A stretch of DNA of 64,000 nucleotides from Pyronema omphalodes. Lineage: Eukaryota > Ascomycota > Pezizomycetes > Pezizales > Pyronemataceae. The translations under genes were made by a program, and so were the position numbers. The stretch is from the NCBI GenBank assembly GCA_024516155.1, contig JAJJXM010000026.1, positions 310,001-374,000 on the forward strand. Direction: 5' to 3'. Positions 14,877 to 27,176 of this stretch are shown in pieces (positions within the stretch are counted from its first letter, which is position 1; each line of letters opens with the position of its first letter). The notes below the pieces were generated by a model. That model saw nothing but the letters and a program-made list of their open reading frames with translations, was not told where the DNA came from and searched no databases.

Positions 14877-16097
14877 TATGTATCGTTACGGTAATTTTTT
14901 GGGATGGCGGTTTTTGGTAGGGGTATCGTAAATGGTTTTCAGTGCGGTGGAGATGGGAGCACGGGGATTGGGCATTCAGATACGCGGCTTTTATGGGATC
15001 GGTTTTTTGGGGGGCTATTATTGAATCTTGATGTTGGAATACAATGAAGGCTCAGGAACCCGAGTTGTTCCGATTTCTTCCGATATCTTGGCAGAAAGTG
15101 ACCATTATGCCATTCATGATGCCACGTGATCATAAAGATAGCTGATTGTGAATCGGCGATCATTTGCAGTAAAAATTCAATGCGGCATCAATAAAAGACT
15201 GGTATACAGAATATCATAATGCTTTGTAGTTATTGTAAAGCAGGACTGATCAATTAAAATGTGACACAAGGCGCAGATAACGGCGGTGATAAGATCATGA
15301 TTGAGAGATTAGATAGTGATTAGAAAGTGATTAGATATTGATTCAGTGTATGGAGTGGTTTTGTGATTGTATGTTACGTCATGGACTGGTAAATTACAGT
15401 AACTAAGGCGTTGTACGAGCTGCTGATCAAATTAGGCATTTTAGCTTTGGTGATTTACACTGCTAGTCTTCCAGATTGAAATCAAAGCATCCTCGTTAAT
15501 AGAAAATCGGCCGCCGCTCTCTACAAATTTGCAAGTGCCATCAGACTTGTCACTCCACTGGGGCTCTATGATGACTAAATGGGGGAAAAATGGTTTATGT
15601 TCGGAATTGAGCATTGCAGGCCTTAAGACATGGACAGTGAGGATCACGGTCCTATTTACTCGAGCGAGGATGGATTGAATTGAGTAACGGATTAATCGAA
15701 GATTACCTATTCAACGGTATTGCGCAGCGAGAAATCATCTACTCTACGTATCGAAATCCCGGTGCCTATTGTTGAATTTGTCTAAAGTCCTTTTTGCTAC
15801 TAAGTTATCAGATTTAATGTCATCCACCTACAGTATGTTTCATCTGAAGTGCTGTTCCATATTATGCAGCGCATCTAGCCCCAGCTCGGAGGTAGCTAGG
15901 GTTGATAGAATCCTCCACGGCAACGCATACTGCATGTTTGCTACCCTTTAATTCACTACTCATTGATTTCTCTTCGAATCAAAACATGGTTCAGTGATAT
16001 ATGTATGCAATAAAATCCCCAGCTCTAAAACATATTTATCTCAAAAAAAAAAAAAAACCGATAAACATCATTACCCCAACACATATACCAACCGCTT
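14877..16097. other. intergenic region without a recognised gene
   Basis: Only short open frames with no family resemblance are present (for example 15441-15647 minus and 15769-15951 plus). A 14-base A run lies near 16044-16057, just beyond the stop codon of the minus-strand Myb-like gene. Confidence 0.4.
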
Positions 16098-16634
16098 CTA
16101 AGCCGAATCACTCTCCGACTTCATTCCCTCGTTTTTTACCGTCAAAAGCTCATCCGAATCATCATCCTCCTCAATAAACTTCCCCTTTTTCCCTGCTTGC
16201 GAAGCCTTAGTCTTCTTCGCCTTTACACCCGATTCTCCTGGTCCTAATTTCCTCTTTTCCGACTTCTTACCAGACCCTGTATCTACCCCTGATCCTGATC
16301 CCGATCCTGATCCTGCTGCTTTTGCCTCTCTCTTAAGCTTAGCAATACGCTCTTCTATTGCCTTTGGGGTCGCGCCTTCGAATAGCTTTGCAAGCTCAAC
16401 AGTGTCGTATGCTTTTGCGGATCGCTCGATTAGACGGATTAGAAGCTGAATTGGTTAATCTGGGAAGATTCTAGCGGAGGAAGGAGGGCTTGTGTACTTT
16501 ACGGTCGTTCTCGGGTGACCAAACCTGATGTTGTGTGAGCTGAGTTTGATTATTCTGGTAACGAAGAAGAAGAGGAAGAAGGAAGAGAAGATGAAGAAAA
16601 AGGAGGAAGGGTGGATACTTACAACTTTCGGCAT
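16098..16634 (-). CDS. small Myb/SANT-like nuclear protein, three exons
   Basis: Assembled by hand because no single frame contains it. Exons on the minus strand are 16634-16623 (MPKV), 16524-16498 and 16445-16098, giving 128 residues. The introns, 98 and 52 bp, have GTAAGT..CAG and GTACAC..CAG borders and both join in phase 0. The joined product starts MPKVVWSPENDRK and continues as a helix-rich segment to about residue 55. That is the pattern of a single Myb/SANT-like helix-turn-helix, with the conserved tryptophan of helix 1 at residue 6. The remainder is a basic Lys/Gly/Ser-rich tail with KKSEKRK- and KAKKTK-type nuclear-localisation signals and an acidic EEDDDSDE patch before the end. 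It is probably a nuclear DNA- or chromatin-binding protein; the exact role is unknown. A (GGATCA)n-like run encodes a Gly-Ser linker. Confidence 0.82.
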
Positions 16635-19600
16635 GATGGGAAAGATTATGTTGAGGTAGCTTAAGGTATGGAAGGGTTGAAGAGGGGTTCTTGTGAGACT
16701 TCAGAAGGTTGAGGAGAGGAACTCTCGGATTCTTGTTTGAAGATTAAATAGTCGGCTTTTGGAATGGATTAGAATTGAGGATGAGGTTACGATGGGTAAG
16801 ACTGAAATGGGGCGTTTGCTACTGTTAACATGGAGTGAAAAACGGGAAGCGGCAGATGACTGCATTGTTTGGTATAGTGATGGTTTGACATTGTTGAACT
16901 ACCGGTAAAGATTGTTGCCCACCCCAGTGGAGAATAACGGAGAGGAAAATTCGGTCATAGTCGTCAAGTTACTATAAGCTTCTGTAAAATAAGCCAAGGT
17001 AGTATGTTTAGCTGATAATCTTCGCTGCTGTCAGCGTAGCCTTCCATGACATCCCGATGATTCCTCCACAAAATCATCCACAACGGTATACACAGCATTC
17101 TTTCACGCTTTACCGGGCGGTAAACTTTCTCTTCCTCCGAAGAGGCTTTGAACAACCAAGCTTTAGCCCAATAGAACCCCACGGGATAAAAACCACTTCC
17201 TTCCCCTGCGAAACTAGAACCAATTTCCTTGAATCATTCTTCACAATTCTAACTCCTATACCTTAATTCGTCACTTTCATACTCCCCGATATATTCTTCT
17301 CTTCTATTAATGTTCTCCGTATATTTCGAAAAACCGCCCTAGCCCGGCAACCCTGTCTCATTGACTGGAATAAACGTCATCATCTCCATCACGCTTAAAT
17401 ACATGTATACCAAACACATCAAATCCATCCTTCTTTCTGGGGAGTCTAAGCTACACCGCAATTCCCTCGTTCCCCATCTAATCCACAACTTCAGTCGCAT
17501 CTATACCCTCCAACACCCCCCAATTTGTCTCCAACTCCAGGATTTAAGGCACTATACAGCCCCCATCGTCTTATCCATCTCATTCTATAAATCCTTTCCA
17601 ATTACAGGTTTAACCAACCTCTAGTATTCAATATTCATCACATCCTTCCCATAACCTTCACCAACCCCACCCACTTACTAATACATATTACAAACCCCAT
17701 CAACGCAACCAACACAACCTTTTTCACCCCACACAATATCCACACCTTTCTTCCCCATCGTTTTCATAGTCTGATCCTCGGTTTATACCCCCCCCAAACC
17801 TTATCTACACCCGCTTTAAAATCTTCAAAATCCTCAAAATCTTGTCTTCTTTATATATTCTTCAGCTTCTAGATCCGTTACACTAACCACCAACCACCAA
17901 CCCCTCCCTCCTCCCTCCTCCCTACAGAAGTTTCAATTTTGCATCTCACTGAAACCGTGCTCAAAGCACGTGTCATGAGGAGAAGATGGCCTGAACACAT
18001 TAATACATGTGAAGATCAATCAAATAGTTCCGAGATTGATAATTAGATAATTAGATAATTAGATATGTATATCCAATTTTTCATGATCTGACATATGGAT
18101 AGGGTGTGGGGTAGAGTACTTAGGATCAGATGGGATTGGAATATGGAATTTGTGTATTATGGAATGTTAATGGATGGAAGGGACTTGGGATATTGCTATG
18201 GGAGTGGTTGATATATATGTAGAGGTTTGATGGGATGGGATGATGGCATACGGTATGCCGGGTGAAGATGAAGGTTTATATTGTATCGATGGATGCGGTT
18301 TTGCAATCTCTTTGGGTTGGATTATGGTTCGAATATTCGTGGAGGAACTTAAGTTACAGTTAATTGGGGGTTCAAAACTTTTGATAGTGCTGGAAGTGCG
18401 ACAAAAGGGGAACTACATATGAAAGATCTTCACAATGATTAGAGGTGAATAAGACCTAAAAGAAAAAGGAAAAGAAAATTTATCAGTAATTAATAATCAC
18501 CGATGCACAGACACACGTATCGTGAGATAATATATCTCATGTTACATGTATATATGCTGTATGGCCAGGTTTTGATATTTACGCTTAGTTCATGATAATG
18601 TATTATGTACCTACATTACAGAAACAACCCGTATTTACATTCTCAAGCTCTAAACATATCTTGCAAAAATATACACTGTAAAAAGTGGAATAGAAAAAAG
18701 ATATATTTCTTTAGAGCTAGATACGTGAAGCTATCGACATGTTATGTCTATAGATGTTGTCATAGCTGTATATATTCGAAGCTGTCTCTGCTAGCGACGT
18801 ACGATTACAAGGTTAAAAGGCCACAAGCAGTGGAAACTCATAGTTAAGCGTACTGGAGTCTGAGGTCTATAGGGCATCCTTTTGTTGGAAGGTGTTTGAA
18901 CAGCCATGTCATCTGGGGTGGAGATATAGGTATGTATAGGACACTTTAGCCGTTCCCTGTGTATATATCCTTGCTCTCTGTTCGCTATACTTTCTCTCTA
19001 TCGATCAAATGCATTTGGCTTCTTCACCTCTACGTTCTCCTTTACGCTTCTCAGTTCAACACCCTTCCTTCTCGGAGGTTGGTTTTGTCTTCTGTATTCT
19101 ATAGTCTGTCTTATGTTCTCCTATATCTCCGGACTCCACCATTTCCGTGTTTCCATCGTTCCCATCGTTTCTGGATTGGATCACTATGTACATGCGTCGA
19201 TGTATACGGACTGCGGAGTAACTTGAGCGAACGAACAGCTAAAATTTTACCGATCTCTGACTTTTCTAGCGAAAACGTTAGAGCACTGGCTTAAACCCGA
19301 GAACTATGTATACGTATGTACGCGATACATAGTCATGCGCTTGCAGCAGATATATGCGACAGATACGTCAGCAGAATTGGTTTTACGAAGCTCATCATAT
19401 GTAGGGATACACCGTATGACGAAAGAACATGTTGTAACTGGAGTCTATCATAGGAGCTTATTTTCTACATAGGATATTAGTTGAAGATTATCCAAGTCCA
19501 GAATGTATGTTTCTTTCCATAAGTAATCAGTAATCTCCGTACTACATGGGCTGGATTTATCGGAGTATTTATCGCGCTACCGTGCTATCGCCGCCCGCGG

Positions 19601-19706
19601 AGCTAAAACTTTTTAGCGGTTCACAACTTCAAGTATGTATGCTGCCTTCTCGAATCTCCACACCCCACCTCACACCCCACCTCACACGCGACCACATCTT
19701 CCCAAG
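16635..19706. other. intergenic region without a recognised gene
   Basis: About 3 kb without a supportable gene. The segment 17250-17940 is strongly C/T-rich on the plus strand, like a promoter or leader tract, but no credible coding frame follows it. The remaining short frames (for example 18605-18847 and 18959-19294) show no domain or family pattern. Confidence 0.4.
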
Positions 19707-20705
19707 ATGCCATCTCTCAGCACAGTTCCCACCGAGATCCTGCTTCTAATTTCCGAAAACCTGGACATCCCAAGCCACCTCTCCTTGATCCTCAGCAGTC
19801 GCAGCTTCTACACCCGTCTCCTCCCCTCCCTTTACCGCCGCGCAATCGCCATCGACCCTGGAAAATTAATTGACAATGCCCTAACCCGTAACCGTCTCAC
19901 TGCCTTAAACCGATTCATAGACTATGGCCTAAACATCAACACCTTTTTACCATCCCGACAATTCACCCGACGCTGGTATTCCTGGTCCGATGAGCAACCG
20001 ACAGCGGTATTGGCTGCTACTATCCGGGGTTCAATACGGCTTGTTCGCTGGCTTATCGAACGAGGCGCCGATGTTAATATCGGGACTACCCCGGCGAATG
20101 AAACTCCTATTCATGTTGCGGCCCGATGCGGGAATGTGGATATGATCAGGGAACTTGTATCAGCGGGGGCGGATCTAGAGGCTAGGACGCAGAACAAATG
20201 GACACCATTATGGGTTGCGAGTCACTGCAAGATGTGGGAGGAAGGGAAACGAAAGTCAGATACAATTGAGGCTATACAGGTTTTAGTAGAGCTTGGGGCG
20301 GATTTAGAGGGGAGAGCGGAGAATGATGATACCCCGCTAATGGAGGCTGTGTTGAGTGGTTTTGTGAGGGGCGTTCAGACACTTTGTGAAGCTGGGGCGG
20401 ATGTTAATTGCATCGATGCAACGGGAATGGCGGTGCTGCATAGAGCGGCGGATTTGGGGGATAGGGCTATTATAAGGTCTTTGGTAGAACATGGGGCGGA
20501 TGTTGATATGATGGTTCCTAATATTACCACCGGGGTAATGTGGAAACCGATACAGTTCTTTCAGGCGGCGAGACAGAGATATATGCTCTGGTTGCAACAG
20601 AGAGCTATCGCGGATGTCCCCGATCCTGAGAGTGGATGGGCTGAAAAAGGTACGGCGGAAATCTTGGCGCTTCTTACCCCGAGGGAAACTACAACGGACT
20701 TGTGA
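19707..20705 (+). CDS. F-box and ankyrin-repeat protein
   Basis: Intronless, 332 residues from the chosen start. An upstream in-frame ATG at 19635 would only add a His/Pro-rich repeat-derived leader, so I start at 19707 (MPSLSTVP). Residues 1-46 (STVPTEILLLISENL ... SLYRRAI) form an F-box, the part that binds Skp1 in SCF ubiquitin ligases. About five ankyrin repeats follow, shown by motifs such as ETPIHVAARCGNVDMI, LVSAGADLEAR, DTPLMEAVLSG and VLHRAADLGDR. The third has an inserted charged loop (MWEEGKRKSD). The combination is common in filamentous ascomycetes and suggests a substrate-selecting subunit of an SCF ligase in the cytosol or nucleus; the target is unknown. There is no partner gene nearby. 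Confidence 0.9.
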   Translation: MPSLSTVPTEILLLISENLDIPSHLSLILSSRSFYTRLLPSLYRRAIAIDPGKLIDNALTRNRLTALNRFIDYGLNINTFLPSRQFTRRWYSWSDEQPTAVLAATIRGSIRLVRWLIERGADVNIGTTPANETPIHVAARCGNVDMIRELVSAGADLEARTQNKWTPLWVASHCKMWEEGKRKSDTIEAIQVLVELGADLEGRAENDDTPLMEAVLSGFVRGVQTLCEAGADVNCIDATGMAVLHRAADLGDRAIIRSLVEHGADVDMMVPNITTGVMWKPIQFFQAARQRYMLWLQQRAIADVPDPESGWAEKGTAEILALLTPRETTTDL

Positions 20706-22386
20706 TCGACGGGGGTTCATGACGAGTCTGATTCTGCATGTCATCGCTTGGCTGAAGCCTGAAGCAACAATCAGGACTCGCTATGTAGCTTCGGAGGTTC
20801 ATTTATTAGTCTAGATTTCGAATCATAAGATGAATATGATGAAAATTTGGGGCTGCGTCTATAGAGGTTTGCAAACAAACGTGCCTACATACACAGATGC
20901 CATATGTATACATTGGTCATTTGACAAAGAAAGGGTCCTTCTCAAACAAACGCAAAGCATAACAACATGCACATGGGATCTTGATCTGCTACTGTGCACA
21001 GCGGCGATCTACACTTTCGGTCCGCAGCAAGTACAGTACGTAAAAAATGGAATACGAAATACGATTGGTCGCATTATATGAAGATGATGATGATGATGAT
21101 GATGATGATACAATGATATATGCACTGGATCATTGGATCATTGGATTCATCACATGCTAAGGTCTAGAGAAACATCTAGAACTTACTACTTATATATACA
21201 AATGCCATAAAGCTGCTTATACTGACCACGATGAAAATAAATGATTTTCAGTGGACAATCATCAGCAGCGTATAGTCAGACTGGTATGTATGGATATGTA
21301 CTCGTCTGATCTATGTAACTATCGCAAACATTTCTCAACGACAAAGCATCGGATGTGAAGCGGGCGGGCTGCTACGTAGTACGTAGTACGTACAGCCCTA
21401 AATTAGCGGACGGTGGTATGTACATACAGTGGTAACCGAGTTGGCGGGAATGTAGCGATACCGGGATCCCGACAAGGCTGAACTGAACCTATGGCCAGTA
21501 CACCTTACTCCTGAGGTATAAATAAAACGAGAAGCAAACCGGTTGATATCTATGAATGTACACCATAGCAGTATAGCAGCATAGCAGCATAGCAGCATAG
21601 CTCCTCATCTCGTCTCAGGCGTTTTTTTGTCTTCTTCTCATTTGCTAGCAGACCCCCTAACATCCCATCCCATCCATATCAAACCTGCTTATTTTTCTTT
21701 TTTTCTTCTTTTTTTTGGTTCTGTGTGACCGATTCCGGATGTTTTCAGAAGATCATCGTGACTTCATCACCCCCCTCCCCCCCCCCCCACCCACCATATA
21801 GCATTTCATGATTTGTAGACAGCCGGACGAAGCTGCGGGCGGCGGAGCATGCACCCACTTTCGTTGGGGTTATCCCTGTCTGATGACGCAGTTCTGTATG
21901 CAAACCAAACAGGGATCATGCATAACAGACGTCACTTACGAGTGCTGCCTTGAGTTGATTCTTTTTACTTTGTGCTTTGTGGTTTTGATGGGTTGTTTGT
22001 ATGTAGGGATAAGCGTCATATGTGAAGGAATAGATAGTCTTATTATTTTTATATCTAAGCCTGAATATCGACGGGCTTTTTGTTGCTGCGATCTACGTTC
22101 ACACGCTGGAATACCCACACTGTGCTATATAACACCACCACCACACCACCAACCACCAACCACCAACCACCAACCACCAACCACCAACCACACCCAGCAA
22201 TATCACACCAAACACAGCTGTGTTGCTGCTACTTACTGACCGCTTGATATAATATATATATATATCATCGGAGGAAACGGAATTATAATAACGAAACCAT
22301 CATCACTATCACCATCATCATCACCATCTCCATCATCATCAAATAATTCATACAACCCAACAGCCATCAATATCAATATCAAAAAA
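20706..22386. other. intergenic region with short tandem repeats upstream of the DUF3824-like gene
   Basis: No supportable gene. It contains a GAT trinucleotide run at about 21082-21108, an AGCAT run near 21571-21600, a C run near 21776-21789 and a 7-bp ACCACCA-type array at about 22133-22192. The last 130 bp before the next gene hold an alternating TA stretch at 22249-22266 and (CAT)n-type triplets, probably its promoter and leader. Confidence 0.5.
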
Positions 22387-24168
22387 ATGCCGGTTGTTTT
22401 AGCAGACGAAATGCTTATCCCCCCTTCCATGAGAAGGAAGCACTACATCGAACGTGATCGTCATATCGAAATTTCCAACGGATCCCGATCATCTATTATC
22501 GAGCTTCCACCCCACGAACCTCGAATCGAGCATATTCAACGATACCCGGAAGAGCTTATAATCCACCAAGAAGGACGACCAGTAGAAATTATCCGCGAGC
22601 GAGAAGTGATACTAGAGCCAGCGGGACGAAGCCGTGGGATCCGACGATACAGAGGCTCCGAAGAAATCGAGGTTCGAAGAAGAGGAAGAGGAAGAGCGAG
22701 AAGTGTGGGTTATGAAAGCTATGGAGATTCTTATTCCGACGATGATGAATATTATCTCGAAGATGGATCCCGGTATGGACGTCGTCGTGCAGCAGCAGCA
22801 GGAACAGGAACAGGAACAGGAACAGGAGGAATCATAGGTTCCGTCATAGGATCTCACCGTCATCGTTCTCCGAGACGAATCCACCAAGAGCATCATCATG
22901 ATCCTCACACAATGCGACATATCGGTGAAGGAGTGGCAGCAGGAGCTATAGGAACCGCTCTAGGAGCCGCAGCAATCCATAAACTCCGTCGACGTTCTTC
23001 CTCCACTAGTTCCAGTGGTGCTGAAGGCCGCTCTCGTTCCTCCCATCGTGTTCGTCATCTCGCTGAAGCAGGCCTGGCTGCAGGAGGTGCAAAAATCCTT
23101 TACGACCGTCACCGCGCCCATCAATCCGGTGCACACTCAGCGCACTCTACACATTCCTCCCACCACAGCACCCACAGCACCCACAGCCACGACCCCCACC
23201 ATCGCGCCCGTCACCTAGCCGAAGCCGGACTCGGAGCCGCCGCACTAGTCGGTGCCGACAAACTCTACAACCGGCGACGATCCCGAGCAGGTTCCCGATC
23301 CTCCAGTTCCGAGCGATCCCGGTCCCGATCCCGATCCCATGCCGGGCGTCACGTAGCCGCCGCTGCACTCGGAGCCACAGCCGCCGGTCTAGCAGCCCAT
23401 AAACTCCGGCAACGACGCAGCTCCTACTCCTCCTACACCTCCTCCTCCGATGAAGGAGAGCCGCATCATCGCGGACGGAAAGTAGCCGCAGGACTCGCGG
23501 GGGCTACTGCTGCGGGTCTTGCCGCTCGTCGTTACTCCCAGAGAAGGAGAAGGGATTCGTCGACTTCTTCTACTGACTCTGCGGGGAGCTCTCATAAGCT
23601 TCGGAATGCGGCGTTGGGATTAGGGGCGGCGGGAATCGCGGCTCATCAACACCGGAAACATAAACAACGAGAGGAGGAGGAGGAGGAGAGAAGGGCAAGG
23701 TCTAGAACGAGATCTAGATCCCGTCCGGGGATTTTAAGGAGGTTGAGTAGATCTTATTCAGCGCCGAGACAGAGGTCATCATCGCGAGGGGCTACGTTGG
23801 CGAAAGTTGCAGCAGCGACAATGGCAGGTGCATTAGCGGAACGACAGATTCATAATCATCGTTCGAGATCTGCGGATGCCGCGGCGAGAAGAAGACAGAA
23901 ACATGCAGAGGGGGAAAAGAGAGTGCATTATAATAGAAGTAGAGATGGTCTGCAGGAGGGTAACTACGAAGGCTCCATCCACCCGGAGAGCTCGGTTAGT
24001 AATATTCCGCACAGAAGAAGGGGCTCCTTTGGTGGCGCTATCAGAGATGCGGTTTTACCGGGGAATAGGGAGGTCGACGGTTATGGGAGGAGGAGAAACT
24101 CCTTGGCGCAGGAATTGGCATATAAGGTCGGCGAGGGAATGGCGGAGGCCGCTGGGAGGAGAAGATAA
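22387..24168 (+). CDS. DUF3824-like protein with alanine/glycine helices and RS-rich linkers
   Basis: Single exon, 593 residues; the ATG follows an A-rich context (AAAAAAATGCC). The N-terminal 120 residues are charged and contain RRYRGSEEIEVRRR-type basic stretches. From about residue 175 the protein is built from some seven repeats. Each is an Ala/Gly-rich hydrophobic helix resembling a glycine zipper (for example VAAGAIGTALGAAAIHKL and LGATAAGLAAHKLRQRR), followed by an Arg/Ser-rich linker (RSRSRSR type). This layout resembles fungal proteins annotated DUF3824; function is unknown, and the family name is my inference from composition. The helices could associate with membranes or with each other, and the RS linkers look like phosphorylation targets. 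A CAG run and a GGAACA repeat at about 22788-22825 lie inside the coding sequence. A minisatellite begins straight after the stop and stays open in another frame. Confidence 0.78.
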   Translation: MPVVLADEMLIPPSMRRKHYIERDRHIEISNGSRSSIIELPPHEPRIEHIQRYPEELIIHQEGRPVEIIREREVILEPAGRSRGIRRYRGSEEIEVRRRGRGRARSVGYESYGDSYSDDDEYYLEDGSRYGRRRAAAAGTGTGTGTGGIIGSVIGSHRHRSPRRIHQEHHHDPHTMRHIGEGVAAGAIGTALGAAAIHKLRRRSSSTSSSGAEGRSRSSHRVRHLAEAGLAAGGAKILYDRHRAHQSGAHSAHSTHSSHHSTHSTHSHDPHHRARHLAEAGLGAAALVGADKLYNRRRSRAGSRSSSSERSRSRSRSHAGRHVAAAALGATAAGLAAHKLRQRRSSYSSYTSSSDEGEPHHRGRKVAAGLAGATAAGLAARRYSQRRRRDSSTSSTDSAGSSHKLRNAALGLGAAGIAAHQHRKHKQREEEEEERRARSRTRSRSRPGILRRLSRSYSAPRQRSSSRGATLAKVAAATMAGALAERQIHNHRSRSADAAARRRQKHAEGEKRVHYNRSRDGLQEGNYEGSIHPESSVSNIPHRRRGSFGGAIRDAVLPGNREVDGYGRRRNSLAQELAYKVGEGMAEAAGRRR

Positions 24169-24172
24169 TTCC

Positions 24173-24322
24173 CGTAACACCCGTAATTCCCGTAATATCC
24201 ACAAAGCCCACAACATCCGCAAAACCCACAACGTCCACAAAGCCCGCAAAGCCCGCAAAGCCCATGAAGCCAGTGAATCCAGTGAATCCAGCGAAGCCAG
24301 CGAAGCCAGCGAAGACAGCGAA
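24173..24322 (+). repeat. 9-bp minisatellite just after the DUF3824-like stop codon
   Basis: Units of nine bases drift from ACCCGTAATTCC-like through CACAAAGCC to CCAGTGAAT and CGAAGCCAG. Because the period is a multiple of three, one frame stays open through the whole array to 24418 and encodes a basic-to-acidic tail (KAR/KAH, then SES/SEA triplets). Confidence 0.85.
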
Positions 24323-27144
24323 GACGACTACAACGACACAACAACATCCGCAGAAGAGCGGGAAGGGGAAGGCTTCACAAAATTATCATTTGAAGGGGAT
24401 AATGGTCAATGGATATAAAATGTAAAAATTACATACTATCTGTATCTAACTTTACTTTTTACCTTATCGTCGATGTTTTTTTTTATTTTATTTTTTTTTT
24501 ATGGCTTGTGGATTTTTTTTTTTTTTTTTTTTTTTTTGGTTTTTTTTTGTGGTTTTTTTTGTGGTTTTGGTTTATGATATGATGATATGATGAGATGATA
24601 TGATTTATGAACTGTTTTTTTGTTGTTGTTGGTATTTACTGTTATTTTTGTTTTTGTTATCATTGTTGCTATTACTATTACTATTGCTATCACTATTGCT
24701 ATCACTATTGCTATTACTATTGCTATGAATTATTGCTATTACTATCACTATTGATGTTACCGTTGATGTTACTGTTGCTATTGCTATTGCTATTACTATC
24801 ACTATTGATGTTACTGTTGCTGTTGCTGTTGATGATGGTATATATACACCGGATCTCTCGTTTTTTTCTTCTCTCGTTTTGCTTGCTTGCTTATTTGCTT
24901 GCTTATTTGCTTGCTTATTTGCTTGCTTATTTGCTTGCTTGCTTGTTAGTTTTATTTATTTATTTATTTATTTATTAGTTTTCCTTCCTTGTTAGTTTTC
25001 CTTCCTTGTTTATTAACTAGGCGTAAAATTCAACTTCAACTTCAACTTCAACTTCAACTTCAAACCTAACGTTAACCTTAACCTTAACTCAACATGATAA
25101 TGATGGTTTTGCTTGAAATAAATTGATTGTCATTGTGATTGGATTGTGATTGGATTGTGATTGTGATTGTGATTGGATTGGATTGTGATTGTCATTTTGA
25201 GTTTGAGTTTGAGTTGGATTTTCGAGTTTTGAGTTTGAGTTTCGAGTTTCGAGTTGGATTATTTTATGATTTCTTCTTCTTCTTTTCTTCTTCTTTTCTT
25301 CTGTTTTTTTTTTAAAAAAAAACATATACCGCACCTTTCCTTTCCTTTCCTTTTATTCTCAAAAAGCATCCCCCCCCCCCCCCCCTCCCCTCCCCTTCCC
25401 AGCACGGAAATCCAGAACTAAAGAAACACCAAGTCTCCGAGATACTGGTGGTATATGTAAGGCCCAGGGAGCCCAGGGAGCCCAGGGAGCCCAGGGAGCC
25501 CTAGGGGCCCCAGGAAGCTCTCAGCTCTCAGCCAGCAGATTATGTGGAGGGATTGAGTTTTGGGGGTGGAGGGATTAAGTTTTGGGGGTGGAGATCAAGA
25601 TCAGGCGACCTGTAGGCTTAGGCTTGGGGTTATATGGTGAATATATAGTACGGTACAGTACTTACAGTACTTATAGACTAGAAAAAAAATATTAAAATAA
25701 ATGATGATGTGATGGGATGGGATGTGATATTATTTGATTTATGTAGGTGAATAGTGGGATGTAGGAGCTAGTAGCTACTCGGAATCCCAGCTATGAGAGA
25801 TAGGGAAGACACAGGAAAACTTTGATGGGGTTTTGTGGGGTGGGGGTGGGGGTAATGAGATGGTGATAGGATGTGGTGGTGATGGGTGTGGATTATTTGT
25901 TTGTTATGGTTGATGTTGGGAATATATATGCATGTGTATTGAAATACGTAGTGATATATATACATAGACTCATGGATAGACTCATAGATAGAGTCATGGC
26001 ATTGTAAATCATATGTATATACAAACGAAAAGCTCGGTTTTAGTCTTGGACTCTTGGTCTTGGTCTTGGTTTATTTATGATTTATCTAGCTATGTTGGAG
26101 TTTAACTTCTGTGATGTTTAATCTGTCTATCTATCTACCTATCTATCTATACCCAATGGAATCCGGAAGTGGAGATATAAGATATAAGATATAAAACATA
26201 CTACACTATGAAACTTGTGAAGAAATCCTTGATGATGTTTATACTTTATAGTAGTTGGCTGGTTAGTTGGCTGGTTATTTGGGTTTCATGTGATGTGTGA
26301 TATATGATGTGAATCATGTGATGTATGAACCTATTCTGTAGACTATCATTTTTTTTTTGATGAATCTTAATGTCGACAAAGAGAAAAAAGAAGAAGAAAA
26401 AAAAAGAGCATGCGACACAATCCTCCTCATCTTCATCCCAATTTCCGGCACCCCTAGATAGTAGCTCCTACCTCCCACCCATGAAAACTCTATTATGTAT
26501 TAGGTAGATTGACAAAAACCAAAAATTTCATGCATATATTATGTATACACCAGCAGCTTATCTTAGTCTAGTCTCTTTAGGTTAATTTCACAACCAGAAT
26601 GAAAAAAAAAAAAAAAAATCCGAGCTTCTTTCTCGGCGTTCGGTCTTCAGTCTTCAGTCTTCAGTCTTCAGTTTTCCGTTAAAAATGGTGTATGTAGGAC
26701 ACATGGGATATATAGTATATTTGAATTAAGCTACTACTAAACTGGCTCAGGGGTTATTTATTTGTTTATACCATTCTTTATTTCTGTCTTTCTTGCTCTC
26801 TTTTCGAGTTGAGTTTAGTTTAGGTTAGGTTATTCAAGTCGTCTTCTAGAAGTTCCTCCACCATACCAGCGGCTAACGCGGGGAAATGACGCCGAGAATA
26901 TGTATATACATGGGCTTGTGCTTTTTTCTCTTTTTTTTTTTCTCTTTTGTTTTCGGTGTGATAACAGTAGGCAGTAGACTAATATTGAAAGGGAAGGTTT
27001 CAAACGGCGAATTTTTCAGTGTCGTGTGCTGTCTCGGGTAACGTATGTAGCGACTTGAGAATTACAAGGATGAAGAATGACTACTGATAACGGTAGTGTA
27101 AATACTGATCTGCGGTTGTGGAGGATACATGGAAGTTCTTTTTT

Positions 27145-27176
<32 letters not shown>

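Noticed and set aside
25062..25085. Telomere-like CCTAACGTTAACCTTAACC stretch
   Set aside because: Too short and irregular, lying after a CAACTT array inside the window; not evidence of a telomere.
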